From: Eremophila alpestris peregrina
Lineage: Eukaryota; Chordata; Aves; Passeriformes; Alaudidae
Assembly (NCBI GenBank): GCA_009792885.1
Contig: WMCF01000112.1
Span: 170,517-234,516 of the forward strand
DNA: 64,000 nt
Direction of reading: 5' to 3'
Shown one piece after another: positions 23,001-36,800 of the stretch. Positions within the stretch are counted from its first letter, which is position 1, and each line of letters starts with the position of its first letter. A program made the translations under genes and the position numbers. The notes under the pieces are model-generated. The model did no database searches. It saw only the letters and a program-made list of their open reading frames with translations, and had not been told where the DNA came from.

Positions 23001-24789
23001 TTAGTCCACAGGAGCTGATGGAGTTCTGAGGAGTGCCTGGGACCTTGCTTGACACAGCATATGGTCTGTATGTGCCTAAAAATGACTCCGTGCGTGGTAG
23101 CTGGTGCTGGCAGTGTGTTTATCTCTGGTGCTCGTTCTCAAGGAGCATTGTCTTGTTTAAGTGGCTGTGAAATGTACTTTTTGTGTGCTGCTCTGCGGTC
23201 ATCTTGAGGTCGGCTTAATCCTGGCTTAAGGTGTCTGGCTGCAGATTTGTCATTTGCATTATTATTGGTTGGTTCTTGCAGAACCAAGCTAATTTTCATT
23301 TTTTTTTAATTTTTTTTTTTAGCATGAAGTGCTTTGTCTAGGAGAACAGTAGCAAAATGCTGAGCAAGGTATTTTTGTTCTCTGGGTTCCAATAAGGAAT
23401 GGGAGATCAAGAAGGGCAGAGGTGATGCTTTAAGTCTTATTTAGCATGGGAGAGATTATTTCAAAATACTAATAAATGTGTAGCATTGCACTTCTGGATA
23501 GGAAGGATGAGAATTTCTCGTTTACATTTTCACTTTGTTAGTTGAGTGCTTTGTAGAGATTTTCCTCCCCTGAGTTCTGCATGTCAAGATCAGATACCTG
23601 AAACACTTAAAAGTAGTTCTGGATCAGAGCCAGACTACATAATTATTTAATCTCGTATTTCATAACTTTGTTTGGGTTTTGAGCACTTCTTTTCTGACAG
23701 AGCAAAATTATCTGTCTAATGCTTCATTTTCTTGATGCTGTTCTGAAGACTTTTGTAATGTACGTTTTTCTCAGTGTTTGGCACTTTTGGTATTCCATGT
23801 ACCTCTACTATTTCTCACCATGTCTTCTAGAAATGTCTTTTTTTAAATGTAATTCAAGACACTTCTCTGTTACTAAATGGCATAACCTTTTCTAATCTTA
23901 CTAATTAAAATTATCTTCTGGTCACCATCCTTCCATTCCTTTGCAAAAAGATATGAGCTGGCATCCTCCTCACAAAAATAGATGTGAGTTGGGAATCAGA
24001 CACCTTCAGGAACAGATCCCAGATGTATTTTTAAGGAACACTGTGTGCTAGAAAGCATTTCTGGAATTATTTCCTGAGAATGATGACTCTTAGCTGCTGA
24101 GGTGGGTTCAAATTTAGTGCCTAAGTGGTGTCTCTTACTCCCCGACCTAATGACTGAAGTTTAACAATTAATTTGTTTGTGAATGTGCTGATAATCTCAT
24201 TATTTGTTAGGGTTACCTCTTTGTTCTTCTGTGTGCTTACAGATTTCTGCTTCAGCACCGTGTTTCCTTGCAGGGGAGGATACAAGTTTTAAATTGAGAA
24301 AGATTTTTTCCTTTTTGTTTTGTTTTATTTATTTTTATTTGCTAAATAACAGTTGTGATTCCAGAATATGACAGTTAATGTTAATTAGCCTTCACACCCT
24401 TTTGAGAAAAAGCTGTGTATATACTTTGTGACTTTGTTTAATAGTTAACTCTGACAGGAGACTTTGATTATGTATTACCCACTGCAGAAATAGAAAAATC
24501 AAATCGAATGTGATATGGTTCTTTTTCTCTCTCTCTGTCAGGGCAGAACACTTAGTTAAAAATTGATTCCACACCCTTTGGTGAAAGCCATTTCTCTATT
24601 GTAACAAAACCTCAAGGGCTTTTGTTATTTATATATATGTATTTTTTACTATTATTTTTTCACTTTCAGAATTAGAATGTGAATGTATACTCTTATACAA
24701 GACAATTTTCTTGTTGTGAAGAGGGATTTCTAGTTCATGGACTGAAGATGTTCAAGCCAGGAAGGCTCATTGTGCTAATTCAGCCTGCC
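17006..24789 (+). other. RBFOX intron, no exon recognised
   Basis: This is non-coding, AT-rich sequence with homopolymer T tracts at 18903-18921 (19 T) and 20880-20896 (17 T). Segments at about 22060-22170 and 23070-23290 have the complex, non-repetitive texture of conserved elements. A GC-richer patch lies at about 20560-20770. No open frame here resembles a protein family. Confidence 0.5.
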
Positions 24790-24960
24790 CCCTTGAATGT
24801 ACATGCTGGAGGCTGGCTTAAAGCAGACCTTTTGGAAGATATTTAATCTTGTTTTAAACATCCAAGTAATTTTGGTTCCCTCAGTTTCACTGCTGCCCTA
24901 CTGAACTGTTTGCATGTTTAATTACCCTTGCAGTTTGGACATTACAGGGCTCTGTTTCTC
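24790..24960 (-). mobile_element. Possible ancient CR1/L3-type LINE 3'-UTR relic
   Basis: The + strand runs AATCTTGTTTTAAACATCC, then a diverged section, then GTTTAATTACCCTTGCAGTTT at 24916-24936. This order follows the antisense 3'-UTR of old amniote CR1/L3 elements as I remember it (TTTAAA...CTCCAGTGATGG...CAGTGCTTAATTACCC...CAGTTAG). Divergence is high and the ends are estimates. Confidence 0.35.
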
Positions 24961-26159
24961 TCTGTTTTTCCTCCTGGCCACTGTTTCCTGCTGAGTTTGC
25001 TGTCTGTGAGATTAAAAATGCAAAATATCCTCAAACAAATGAGGAAGCTCATGAAGTGTGCTGCCTCCTAGAAGGGATATCTATGGAAGACAGAGAGCAA
25101 ATATGGGAGGAAGAAGCCTTGTAGAATCACATAATTTACTTTTCTGCCTGAAATCAAGATCAACTTTGCCTGCATCATTCCTGAGAGACATTTGCTGAGC
25201 CCATTCTGGAATGCCAGGGACTCTCTGACCTCTGCTGGCATTTTACACTTGCACTGGGGGGTTTCCTTTCCCTCCAAAAAAAAGAGTTAAAAATCTTTTC
25301 TCCCACTTTTTTTATGGAGAGTGGGCATACAGAATGCCTTCTTTCCACCCTTTGCCCAGTGGGCCATTATCTACCTAAAGATAGTGATGTCATTCTCAGC
25401 CTTCTCTCCTTGTAGTAGTGCAGTTCTCATTCCTTCAGTCTTCCCTTCTGGAGTTTGCCTTGGCCTCCTCCAGTTGTGAGCCATTCTGGGTAAGATTTTT
25501 TAGATCTGCACAATTATTGAGGTATCTTATTTCTCTGAGAACATGCATGAAGCATAACTCTGCTTCAGATGGCTGAAACTGGAGTAGGAGGTAAAAAAAT
25601 TTTTGCTGGTAGATCCAGATGTATGATGGGAGGAGAGGTGAGAGTTAACAGTAAGTCATGAGACACAGAGCACTGTGAAGGATGAGTTTATTTTGCTGTT
25701 ATTAAAAATTTCATTTCAGGATAATCCCTCTGAGACTTAACACGTTATTTTAAGAAAAGCTTCCTAGAGCAGCAGTAAACAAGACACAGTACAGTAGGTT
25801 CAAACGATTCATAAATGTTTGGGGTTTTTTTTTTTTAAACATCCCATTTATTGAGTCTGTTCCTAATACAGTGCTGAAAGAAGCAGCAATCATGTTGCCT
25901 ATGTGTTTGCAAAGAGTGACATTTGTAAAGTAATCTATTTAAATAATCAGCATTCTGAAGCCTTGTCTGCCATTTTTGGCTGTCAAATTTCGTGAAGTAG
26001 GAGGAAAAACGCTTAAAGCAGAGGCTAGCTCTTCAGTGATTTTTGCATATCCCTTCTTCAGCAGCTCAGCTGAGGCTTAATTTAGAGCTGGAAGTGTGAC
26101 AGCATGTGTTTGTGTGCATGGCTTTGGCACTGCCTCCTGTGCCTCTGGATGTCCCAGCA
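24961..26159 (+). other. RBFOX intron, no recognisable feature
   Basis: Non-coding sequence with short homopolymers, for example T/A runs at about 25829-25838. I see no gene or repeat family. Confidence 0.6.
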
Positions 26160-26363
26160 GCAGGAGCATCCCCTGCCTCCATCTGGGCTGGTTTGTTCCC
26201 ATCAGTGTCCCAGTCCCACATCCCCCCTGTGCAGAAATGCAGGAGCAAACCTCACTGTGCTGCAGGAGCATCCCCTGCCTCTGTCTGGGCTGGTTTGTTC
26301 CCATCAGTGTCCCAGTCCCACATCCCCCCTGTGCAGAAATGCAGGAGCAAACCTCACTGTGCT
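26160..26363. repeat. Tandem duplication, 2 x 102 bp
   Basis: Copy 1 (26160-26261) and copy 2 (26262-26363) both start GCAGGAGCATCCCCTGCCT and differ at only two adjacent bases (CA versus TG, 26180-26181 and 26282-26283). A short third start (GCAGGA) follows copy 2. The unit is GC-rich. Its length is a multiple of three, so it creates repeated peptides in several open frames that are not real genes. The high identity points to a recent or polymorphic duplication. Confidence 0.95.
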
Positions 26364-27678
26364 GCAGGACCTGTGCAGGGATGAGGGCAGGGTTCAGTTC
26401 TGGGGGGTTCAGTCACACACTGACTGAGGGACACTGCTGAAATCACAGCAGAAAGGCACAGATCTGAGCACAAGGCAGGTGTGGGCTCCTCTCCAGCCTC
26501 AGCACTGTGGGGAGTGATCATGGTGTGTTACTGGGAGGGGTAACTGATTGTATTAAAGCCAGAACAGCAGACAAAATGCACGTGGGTGGCCCTTGCATTA
26601 CCTGACCTTATTTTTCCCTTGATAATCATCACTGAACTTACAGAATTATTGTCTTAAATGTCCAATTTCTCCTTTATTTTTAATTTGTGAACTTAGGTGG
26701 CGAAATATTAACTATGAATACACCAATTCTTCAGTTCTTTGTAAAGCCACAGTGCTGTAAAGTTTCATGCCACAAATTGTAATTAATCTGTATTTCATTT
26801 GACAGCCTGCAGTAAAGAAGCATTTTGACATGTGTTTAGCATTATTCCTGTTCAAGGAGGCACTGAAATTACAGTAAAGCTCATGCTGAAGTGCTTTTCT
26901 GAATTAAGATCCTGGCATTCAGTAGATACAATCACCTTTTCTCAAGTTTTCCCCTAGTGTTAATATTGATGATAGGATCTGAAATGCTGAAGCATGGATC
27001 AAAAATAGTCTGTGATCAGGAAAAGGCAGATGAGAGGTCATGGAAAAGAGAGATGAAGAAACACAGGGTAAAGTGAAATAAATGAGCTTTAGCAAAGTGG
27101 GATTTCTTTGGCAGTTTTTGTTTGTATTGCTTTGTGCAAAGTGACTCAAAACCCCCATATGTGCAACATTTCTGCTTTGAGAAACCTTCTGCCCTGAAAA
27201 GGAACCTTGCTTTCATTCCCTTATTTCTTCCCAGGAGTGTTGATGTGTTGAGGTGTGTGCAGCAGAAATAACCCTGTGAGCCAGTCAGGGGTAGTGAGAG
27301 ATGGGAAAGTGGAACCTCACATCTCTTCTTGAGGGCCTCCAGGTGACCATTGGCAGGTCTCGTTCTTGTGGAATTCACTGTGCAATTTGAGAGAAGAATG
27401 AGAGATTTCTCCCCTCCTGACCATCACTGGGAAGGGTCCAGTGTGGTGAGAAATGTACAGAGATGAGAATCTCTTCTGACTCCCTCCCAGACACAAAATG
27501 CAGATATATTTGGAGCATATTTTAAAGAGAAATGTGTAGTTACTTTATAATTCTCCATTTATATAATGAAATAACAGAGAGGACTGTAACCATTAGGCTG
27601 TGATTTTTTTCTGCTTTGGGTTCATAATGATAAACAAGGTTTTAGTAAATTAAAACTATCATATTAATGGCCTTAAAC
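26364..27678 (+). other. RBFOX intron, no recognisable feature
   Basis: Non-coding sequence. A GC-richer flank continues to about 26530 and the rest is AT-rich. I see no gene. Confidence 0.6.
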
Positions 27679-27873
27679 TCAAGAAGGGTAGGTTGGCATA
27701 AGATATTAGGAAGGGAATCTTCCCTGTGAGGGTGGGGATACCCTGGCACAGGGTGCCCAGAGCAGCTGTGGTTGCCCCTGGATCCCTGGAGGTGTCCAAG
27801 GCCAGGTTAGAGAGGGCTTGGAGCAGCCTGGGACAGTGGAAGGTGTCCCTGGAATTCTGGAATTCTATCTATG
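27679..27873 (+). mobile_element. CR1 LINE 3' end, same strand as the RBFOX exon
   Basis: The segment carries the CR1 3'-UTR order. ATATTAGGAAGGGAATCTTC comes first, then GGGTGCCCAGAGCAG, CTGGAGGTGTCCAAGGCCAG and AGTGGAAGGTGTCCCT. It ends in GGAATTCTATCTATG, a remnant of the CR1 8-bp tail repeat. It is only about 195 bp, so it is severely 5'-truncated and non-coding. Confidence 0.85.
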
Positions 27874-30800
27874 TAACCTTTCTGCAGTTTCTTTTTCTCC
27901 CTGGGATTTACCATCCTCCCCTGTGCTGTGGTTTATGCATCAATGCCTGCATAAATAGGAAGTGATCCTTGTAATGTGGACAAAATCATGAGTGGAAGGC
28001 TGGAAAGTCCTTTCAGTTTGCTTTAATATATTTTATATTTTGTCTCATGCCTGTGTGGAGGGATGCCTGTGTATTTAATTATGGGAGAGAGATTTCTGTC
28101 TGGAGCATATGAGCAGAGCTGTGTTTCTCTTGGAGCCTAATGTGGATCATGTATTTTCATTTCATGAAAGTTATCACAGCTGATTTCATCCTTCCAGGGA
28201 CAGATTTTGAGCTTATGTTTGCATATAGTATAAAATTAAAATGCTATAGTTGTGTTTTGTGGGAGACTTGTGATAAGGACTTGTGTGTAGTTTTAAATTC
28301 TGTGGATAGTGGGAAAGCCAGGAGTGGTTTTTTTTTAAGTTTCTATCTAGATTATAAACTATTGTGTAGAATACAAAATCTGCTTGTAAAGAGAATAGAA
28401 TACTTGATGACTGAAGATTGTAGTAAAATATCTCAGTAAGGTAGAATTTACAACGATTTTAAAATTAGCAAAGATCTGATAGGTGCTTGAAAATCACCAG
28501 AATGCTCTTTATTTTTAGGTGATGTAGGAATGCTCTTTTTTTGTTTGCCATGTTTATCATCACTGGGGTGTGCTTAAATCACATTTTGTACTGAAGCTTT
28601 GCTGAAGAATGTCAGTCAATAGTTACAAAGCTGTCAAACAGTTTTCCCTCAGCTGAATTTACACAGGCACCTCAAGAAGAAATTAATGAAGTCTTGTTTC
28701 ACTGCACGTGTGTAGCCATTTTTAATAAACTTTTTTGGGATTTGAAGTACTTTCTTCATGCATTCACATTTGTTTCTGGATTACAAAATGTATAAAAGCT
28801 TTGCCAGCCTTGGCAGAATGAGGGAAATTGCAGTTTACAATTTTTTTGTGGCAAACATTCACTTTGGGTCGGTGAGATGTGAATTTACTCGCTTATTTAT
28901 TACAGCAGTGATAGATTATTCTCACTTCTGCTTAAATTTGACAAGCTGTGCAGTGCTAAACCCTGCTAAAATGGTGCAAAGACCCAATTACATAAACTAC
29001 AAAGGCATGCAAGAGTAAGCAAAGAAAAAACATATAAAAGGATTAAAGATCAAAAATAGAATGATTCCAGTGAAACTGCATTAGGAGACATCAGGCAGGG
29101 AAACATGAAAGAATTAGAGTATGAAGAACAAAGCTTTATAAAGCTTCTGAAAACTGGCAAAATTTTAAAAATTACTCCTGTTAACTCTTTATATTAGAAT
29201 GAAAATTATTTCTTGAGAAAGGACATATTTTTGGGTGTTATAATTATGTTCTTCATGAGGTTTGTTTATGAAGTCTGGGTTTCACCTGCAGAGAAGTCGT
29301 AGCTGGATTTAACCGAGGATTTTAAAAGTAAGTTGTGTTTTTAATTTTAAATAATAGGCTATGAAAGATGGAAGAAGAATTGCAGGGTGAATCTACCCTT
29401 TTATTCCTTCAGTGGCTTTAAACACCACCTTTCCAGCTGATCAGCTAACCCAGCTATTTTCCCTGTTATAGACAGTAGAGGTGGTGTTGAGAGCACTGGA
29501 AGATGGTGGCACAGTCAGGAATGACCAAGGCATTTGGCCCTTACAAATGGCTCTTGTGTAAAATTCATTTTCTTTGCTCAGGGAACTTGGACAATGGATT
29601 AAAAAAAAAAAAAAAACCTCACAGGAATAGGAGTAAATTCATTGCAATTCCCCCACCTTCCCTGGAAGAACCAGACAAAGTGTAGACTCCCACAGTATTG
29701 CTAAAATGCTTTCTGTATTTCCCACAGACAGGGTTTCTGCTGAAGTTAGAGAAACCAGCTCAGTTACTAACTCAGGTCACAGTAGGTCCTGAATGTCTTT
29801 TAACATCTAATTGGCAATAATAAAAAGCCTTTCTTTAGGTAAGTCTCCAAAATGCTGCACAACTTTTGTATAAATCAACACTTGCCATATATTTTTGGTC
29901 AGCACTGAACCCCAATCCTGCAGCAATTTATCTGAACTTATTCTCGTTTCCCTTTCTACCTCCTGGCCCAGTTTGGTGGTGAGAAGAGTTGTGATATTTT
30001 TTTTCCTCCTTTTTTTTTTAATTTTTATTTACTATTATTTTTGTGGCAGCACTGGCTCCTGGTTGAGGTGCAGTGCAGTCCCTGCCTGTGCTCTGGGGCT
30101 GTTCTCCATGGAGCTCTTGCAGGCTGGTTGAAGCCTGGGAGGGATACAAAGCAAGACAGATGGTTTCCCACAGACTTCCCCTCCAGCTCTTTCATCTTTC
30201 ATCTAACTATTAATTCATCTGTTTGGATGGATACATTCACGCATGGAACCAAGATGAATAATAATGAGATTTTTAATAACTCCCTACATTTGCATTCCTT
30301 GTAACTCTTTACATGGTTCTAGCTGATTAAAATGAATCATTTACATAATTAACATATGGTTATAGTGTTGGCTTTAATATGCTGATTATCTCAGTACTTT
30401 TGTCTAGAGTCAATTGGATTCAAACTGTAACAATTGTTTGAAGTGAGAATAGTTTATTCCTGTGAGGGTTGGTGAATATTTGCCACGGGGCCTGATTAGA
30501 AATAGCACAACTGTCCAAGAAATTCTTTAATGTAAAGCACGTATTAAAAAATAAAAATAAAAGATAAAAATGTCATCTACATCTTCTGTGTATAGGTCAG
30601 GCTTTACAAATATCTTTCTGTGCTTAAAGAGACCTCTGCCATGAGTTCCTTGGTGAGGTACTAACACAATACCAGGCCTAGTCCTGAGAATGAATCAAGA
30701 TAAAAAACAGTACAGGTCTAATTGTTTTTTATGGGTAAAGATTTCTTTTTCTTTTCTTAAAATCAGCTTTAAATATAATTACATTGAGGTAGAATTAGGA

Positions 30801-33800
30801 GTGACTTCTTTTAATTAGATAAAATATGTTTTAGCATCTTTATATTCACTGGATTACCCTACTCTTAAGATGAAAAGAGGAATAGTTTTCATATTGTTTT
30901 TTTTTTGCTTGTGTTCTCCCAGTACATATTTATAGCAAGTCACACTGAAGCCATTGTATTTTAAGAATTGGTGGAATATTTTCCAATCTTTTCCAATCTT
31001 GCTCTCATCCTTGGTGGTGTGCTCAGCTTCCTAGTGCAGAGGCTGCTTGAAGAGAGAAAAGAATTGCCAGTTTTTGTGGTTAGGTAACTAACACTTGTGC
31101 CAATGAATGCTTTTTGAATGTTCATGAATATTTGAAGCAAATTTGTGTTAATTGCACTACTGTTGTCCACAATTAGTCTGTGGTAGACATGATTAATTGT
31201 TAAGAGCCCTGACATTTATGCATAAAAGGCTTGAGGTCAAACAGAAATGGAGAAAAATGGTTGCTGCAGCATTGGCAGATGGAATGCTAATGTATTTTGA
31301 CTCATACTGAGAATAACGATATTTCTGCATCAATAGCAAATAATTGTTTTAGAACTCTGGAGTGTTCTTGCCCTTCCCTTTGCTTTCCTTCCTCTGTTTA
31401 ACTTCATTCAGTGCCACCCCAGGATGCCACAGCCACTGGTTACTTTGACAGTGTGACTTTTAGTTGGCTTGGGGCTGTGTTGGGATGTGCTTTACAGGAG
31501 CCCACAGCACCAGCTGGGGCAGGCCAGGTTGGCCATTTTCCTGCTTTGAGGAAAGGTGTGATGCAGTGATATCCTGCTGGGAATTGTGCATGCCTTGTGG
31601 GAGAGGTCTCTTGAATCCCTGTTGGAACAGGGAGCCCATCAGCAGTGAAATCCCTGTGCTCCAGGGACATGAGCACCATTTCAGCATGTTTGTCATGACT
31701 GGGCAGGGAATAATTCAGCAGGTGGAGTCTCAGTGCTTTACTCTCAAACAGCAAACAGAGCACGTTCATGGTGTCATGAGCACTTTGAGGGTGACTGTTT
31801 GAGTCCTTTCCCACCACAAAAAGCAGTGTAAGGCACTCAGACCCCACAGGGCTGCAGAGTCCCTGAGGGGCTGCTGGTCCTGAGCCCTGGAGCTTGCTGA
31901 AAATCAGGAGCTCCTGATGGATGTTCCTCCTGGAAAAGTGTGGCTGTGGCTGTGCACCTCGGGCTGGCCAAGTCCATGTGGAGAGCATCAATCAATAAAT
32001 GTCTGTACCTGCAGCACAGGGAGGCTCCTTCCAGCTCCTCAGGGATTAGCACTTGACTGAGAAGTTCCCTTGGTTAAAATTGACATTTATCTGTCTAATT
32101 CTTTATAAGCTATTGATGGACTCATTAGCCCAGTGGAATTGTGCTGGTTTAGATCCTGAGTGAATGGAGCCCTTCGTATAAAAAGCTGAACAGATAAAAC
32201 ATTCCAATGAATTGCCAATATTGAAAATAGTCTCTTAAGCAAACAGAAATCATCGTTTTCAGCATTTTGGTAAGTTTCTGATTGTCCTGCATTTACTGGT
32301 GTAGCATCCAGTGAACATAGCCTAAACCTTTCCAATATCCTTTTTAAGTTTTTGTTTATGTAAAACTTTACTGAAACATTTGGAATATTCTACCTCTCAA
32401 TAATTCCCATTTGAATTGCAAAGAACTTACATTTTCTATCTGTCGTCAAACAAAATTTTCTTGCATGAAGCCACCATAAAAATATTTATTTTTATCTTTT
32501 TAATTCTTTGCAATGGGACAAATTCTTACTTATTTACAATTTGCGCTAGTTGACCATTTTCAATTGCTTTTTAGCATGTGTTCAAAAGTTAGAGGAAGCA
32601 AAATGAAAGTGAAATGGTAGCCTAGAAATGCATGATGGTATTCAATGAATAATTTTGGGTGTCAGTTGAGAAATAACTGGAAGTGCTCATAAAAATGCTG
32701 ATCTTAAAAACCAGGTGTTTCAAACTGAGGTAGGTCTTGACCAGAGTGTTAAAAGTTCCCTGGAATTGTGTCAGCTTTGTGATGTTTTTGGGTAAAAATT
32801 GAGTGGTGATTGTTTGTGATGGCCCCAATGAAATGTTGATGGTTCATAATGGTCTTTGCTGAACAGTCTGGGACACTCTCAGTGGAAATCCCCTGAAGGG
32901 TGATATTTTGTGCACTGTAACATGTTTGCATCAGACCAAAACCAGGTAGCAAATGTTTGCAGGCAAGGGAGCCTTACATAACTCTTGCATAATTGTGTTC
33001 ATGATTTTTTTAACAAAGAAAAAAAAAAATCTCCTTTTCATCACAAAAAGGCAACCTGTTAGTAGTTTGAGTTGATTTTTTTTTAGAATCTACAAAAAAA
33101 AAAAAAAAGCAACAACTTAATAAAATGAAATCCTGTGTTTCTTCATGGAGTGCTTTTTGAGCTGCTTGGTGACATTTGGTGGTGCAGTCCCCTCTCAGGC
33201 AGTGTGTGGTGCTGATCTCCAGCTCCTCTGCAATAAATGCTGGGCTGCAGACAGGAGATGGCCAAAAGAGAATGCCTGGGCAAACCTTAATCTTTAATAA
33301 GGTGCAGAGCTAGTCTATAACTGTCAGGGAATGACAGAAGAGCAGTGCTTTCAGCTTGCCTGCTCAGAATAGGAAATGGGGTCCTCTGACAGGCAAGAAA
33401 GGCTACTTGATTCTTTATTGGGTTTGGGGGCTATTATTGTGGCTGTGTTATTTAGTTATTTGACATTTGTGAGTTGTTGGGGCAAAAGGAAGTTCAGTTA
33501 TTAATGGGAAAAAAAAAATTAAATGGTTTTTTTTAATGCTGAACTCACATTGAAGCATCTGATTCCAGCACTTGGAAATTAAGCCATACCTGATGGTAAA
33601 TGAGTGCTGTTTGTAATTAGGAAATATAAGGAATATATAGGAATATTACAAAATATAGGAATCCTACAATGCAGTCATCAAAAGGCTTGTACACAAATTT
33701 AAATTGAGGAATATCAGAGACTTCATGAGATGTATATTTTTTGAAATATTTAGGTTTGCTTTTGGAGTCATGAAATTAGGATTTCTTAGAAGTTTTTTAT

Positions 33801-36744
33801 CAGAAATGTGGGGTTTACAAAGTTCATCACAGACTTGCATGTTGGTAAGTTTGGATAAAATATTGCTCCAGAGACATGAGAATATCCATTGTTGGAGTGT
33901 AGGGCAGCATGCTGTGGTATGCTAGACATAATGTACTGCTAAATTCCAATTACAGACTTCTAAAATTTCATGCAACAAAGACATTTCCTCCTTTATTCAC
34001 TTGCTTTGATTTCTTAGGTCTGTGTGCAAGATAATTGTGTAGGAGTGCTAAGTTCTTTACCTTTAAAACATTGTTTCTTTAAATGTTTTCATTTTGTCTC
34101 TCTTAAGGATATCATCAAGATAAACTATAGCTGCCAGTGATTGGTGACATTTATGTGATGTGACCTTTCATTTGAGGTTTGAACAGCACTTTTAAACCTC
34201 TAAAAAGACCTGATGAAATGTGAGGTTTGCTCACTGTGAACTAATGAAAAATCACCACCTTTCTGTAGGATGATCATTGTATGTTGACTTTTTTTCAGTC
34301 AAATACACTTTTTTCCTGGTGTTTTTTTTTCTTTTCCTTAAATTCTCTTTATATAGTTACAATATGCATAGTCATAAGTATGCTGAGCAAAATACTGTCC
34401 AAAATAAACCTTGTCCAAAACTGCAAACTTGAGAGCATTCCTTCTAAAGCAGTCACACAGAACGTGCAGGGTTTTTTAAAGCAGTTCCTAGCAGGAAGCT
34501 GATTGCTGTTTTCTAGTCTTTGTCTTCATGCTCAGACTTGCAGATTGTCAGCCCACACAGCTTTCCAGGAAATCCCATGCAGAAAAGGACAGCATCTCAC
34601 CAGTGACAGGGATGCAGAGCTGTGCATCTGTGCTCTGCTCTGCTGGTGAAAAATGCTGCAAGCACAGGACAGGGTGGGTCTGGAGCCACAATCCTCACAG
34701 CTCCATGAAATCAAACAAACTCTGCAATAATTCCACTGAAAAGTAAATAATGGGTGCTGTTGAGAAGGGGTATTTCTGTCTCCTAGGCAGGAATGCAGCA
34801 CTGACTCCACAGCAGCATTGGTACTCAGTTGTGCTTTGCTGGGAAATACTGCCCAGTGAGGGAAAAGCAGGAACATACATCATCATCATCATCATCCCCT
34901 CTGAATCATCCTGAGCTTTATCTTCACTTCTAGGCTGAAATCACAAATTATTAATAGTTCCAGGAAGTGAAAGAAAAGATACTGAAGAAAAACCTTCCCC
35001 AAATTTTTTTTTTTTTTTTTTTTTAAGGAAACTTCCAGAGAACTTTGCAAACTGGTTTTTGTATGTTTGCTACATCCCCGTAGCTGTTTCTTTTTTTTTT
35101 TTTTTTCAAGTGTTGGAACTTGAAACTTTTGCGTTCTGTGAGAAAAGCGTGGTGAGTTTGTTCTCCAGAGAGTGATTCTGGACATATTGTTACCTGTGTA
35201 GCTGTCAGGGGATGTTTCATCCTCTCTCAGCTCTTTGGTGACAACACTTTGTGCCTGGCTGGGTGCCACCCTGGGCAGATGGCACGGGCAGGGCAGGGCA
35301 CCTGCACACACCTGAGCCCTCCTCCCTCACCTGCACAGGGATACAGAGGGGTCCAGAATGGCCCTCAGAACTTCTCCTCACTCACTGGCAGCCCTGGACA
35401 AGCCTTCATAGCTCAGCAAAATAACAGGCTAATTCTCTTTCTTAATTTGCCCCAGCTGAGTTCAGTCAATTTACACAAGGAAGTTATTTAAGTCAGGATC
35501 AACACAATTCCCTTAAAAAGCCAAGTTTTTCTCGAAGTTGATTAAAACCCAAATATAGCACTTGAACCCCTTTTTCTTTGCCTTTTTTTTGTTGTTTTTA
35601 ATGTAGAAATTGTAATTATTATTTTTTTTTCATTTCTTAGGGTACTGAAATTCAGCATATTGGTCACTGAATTCGTGACTGAATGGGCACTAATATTTCT
35701 TAACTGAGTCTTAGTTAAAGTGTATTTTCCTTACTCTTGTTCAATTGCTGAAGCAGGTTTCTTTAAGGAAAACATTTTAAACCTGTGTAATGTGGAATCA
35801 TTTAATGGTATGTAAGAGGTGTGTGTTTGTGGTTTAAACAAATTACTGGGAAGCTGAGTTTGGTAGTGCAGCCAGGAGTGATTGCAGTTTAAATATGTCA
35901 CTGGTACTCACAGGCACCAAAGGTTTGGTAACAACTGCTTGAAGAGTTTGGTCATTCTGAGGATTACTGCTTGCTGTGAAAATCAGTGATTTGTACCACG
36001 TTCCTTTTGAAATAATGTGAAGATGGGGCTCCATTGCCCATGGCTAAAATTGTGCAATTACCCCAGCAAATACTGACAGGACTCTGAGGTGTCTGTGTGC
36101 TGACTGTAAATCTTAGCAAAAAAAGGACCCCAAAACACCACAATAGCAAAACCCTGTTTATAATCTCAGTAAATGAGCTGTCAATGTTCTTTATTAGGAG
36201 GCACATACATGAAAGTTGCTTTTTTTTTTTTCCCCTTGATCTCCTCCTCATTTCTGGGAGTCTGATCTATCTTTGGACACTTGACTTGAAGACTGTGGGC
36301 AGACAGGAGATGGAGCTGTGTGATTGATGGCTGCTCAGTGGCAAGCATGAAAAAAGGCTTTTAAAGTAATTGTATGGCTTCCCCTTTTACATGCAAGTTG
36401 CATTAGCACGAGGGTGGTTTGTTTTCTTCAGCCCACCCCTCCATCACTTGGTATCTCTTCTCAGCTTTAGTGTATCTTAACAGAGTAAAATTTGAGCAGA
36501 GAAAGGAAAATATTATTTTAGTATTCTGGTTATTTATTTAAGAGGTTTGGTGATACTGTGGCACATCTTACACTGAATTTCATTGTGCGGTTTGTTCACT
36601 GCAAATTGGATTCTTTGAGTGATTCTGCTCCAGCAGTTGTTAAAAGAGCTGAATCAGTTCCTTTCATAATCTTAAAAGAAAGGGTATGAATACAGAACAC
36701 ACTCCAGATAAGAGATGTGATTTTAGTGGAGCTCAACTGGTTTT
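27874..36744 (+). other. RBFOX intron with simple repeats and one GC-rich block
   Basis: No exon is recognised. A16 lies at 29601-29616, A14 at 33094-33107, T21 at 35004-35024 and T16 at 35091-35106. A degenerate GGAATATA-type repeat lies at 33619-33663. The block at about 31396-32052 is GC-richer but CpG-poor and contains a 183-codon minus-strand frame (31440-31991). That frame resembles no family I know and is probably chance within an unnamed repeat. Other GC-richer patches lie at about 34540-34860 and 35230-35400. Confidence 0.5.
34878..34896. repeat. (CAT)n microsatellite
   Basis: Six CAT triplets plus one base stand in an otherwise non-repetitive stretch. Confidence 0.9.
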
Positions 36745-36800
36745 TCCCATAGAACACACAGGCTAGAAAGGGCTCCTGTAATCTTTGTCTGACCTTAAAC
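36745..36800 (-). mobile_element. Possible CR1-type 3'-end relic
   Basis: CCCATAGAACACACAGGCTAG followed by AAAGGGCTCCTGTAATC and GTCTGACC follows the antisense CR1/L3 tail pattern (CATAGAATCA...GGCTGGAAGGGACCTC...GTCCAACC). It is short and diverged, so chance similarity is possible. Confidence 0.3.

Noticed and set aside
26096..26440. Open frames in several phases with repeated peptides
   Set aside because: Produced by the 102-bp tandem duplication, whose length is a multiple of three.
31440..31991. 183-codon minus-strand open frame
   Set aside because: Resembles no known family, has no splice-site framing and sits in a GC-rich block with few stop codons; likely chance or an unnamed repeat.
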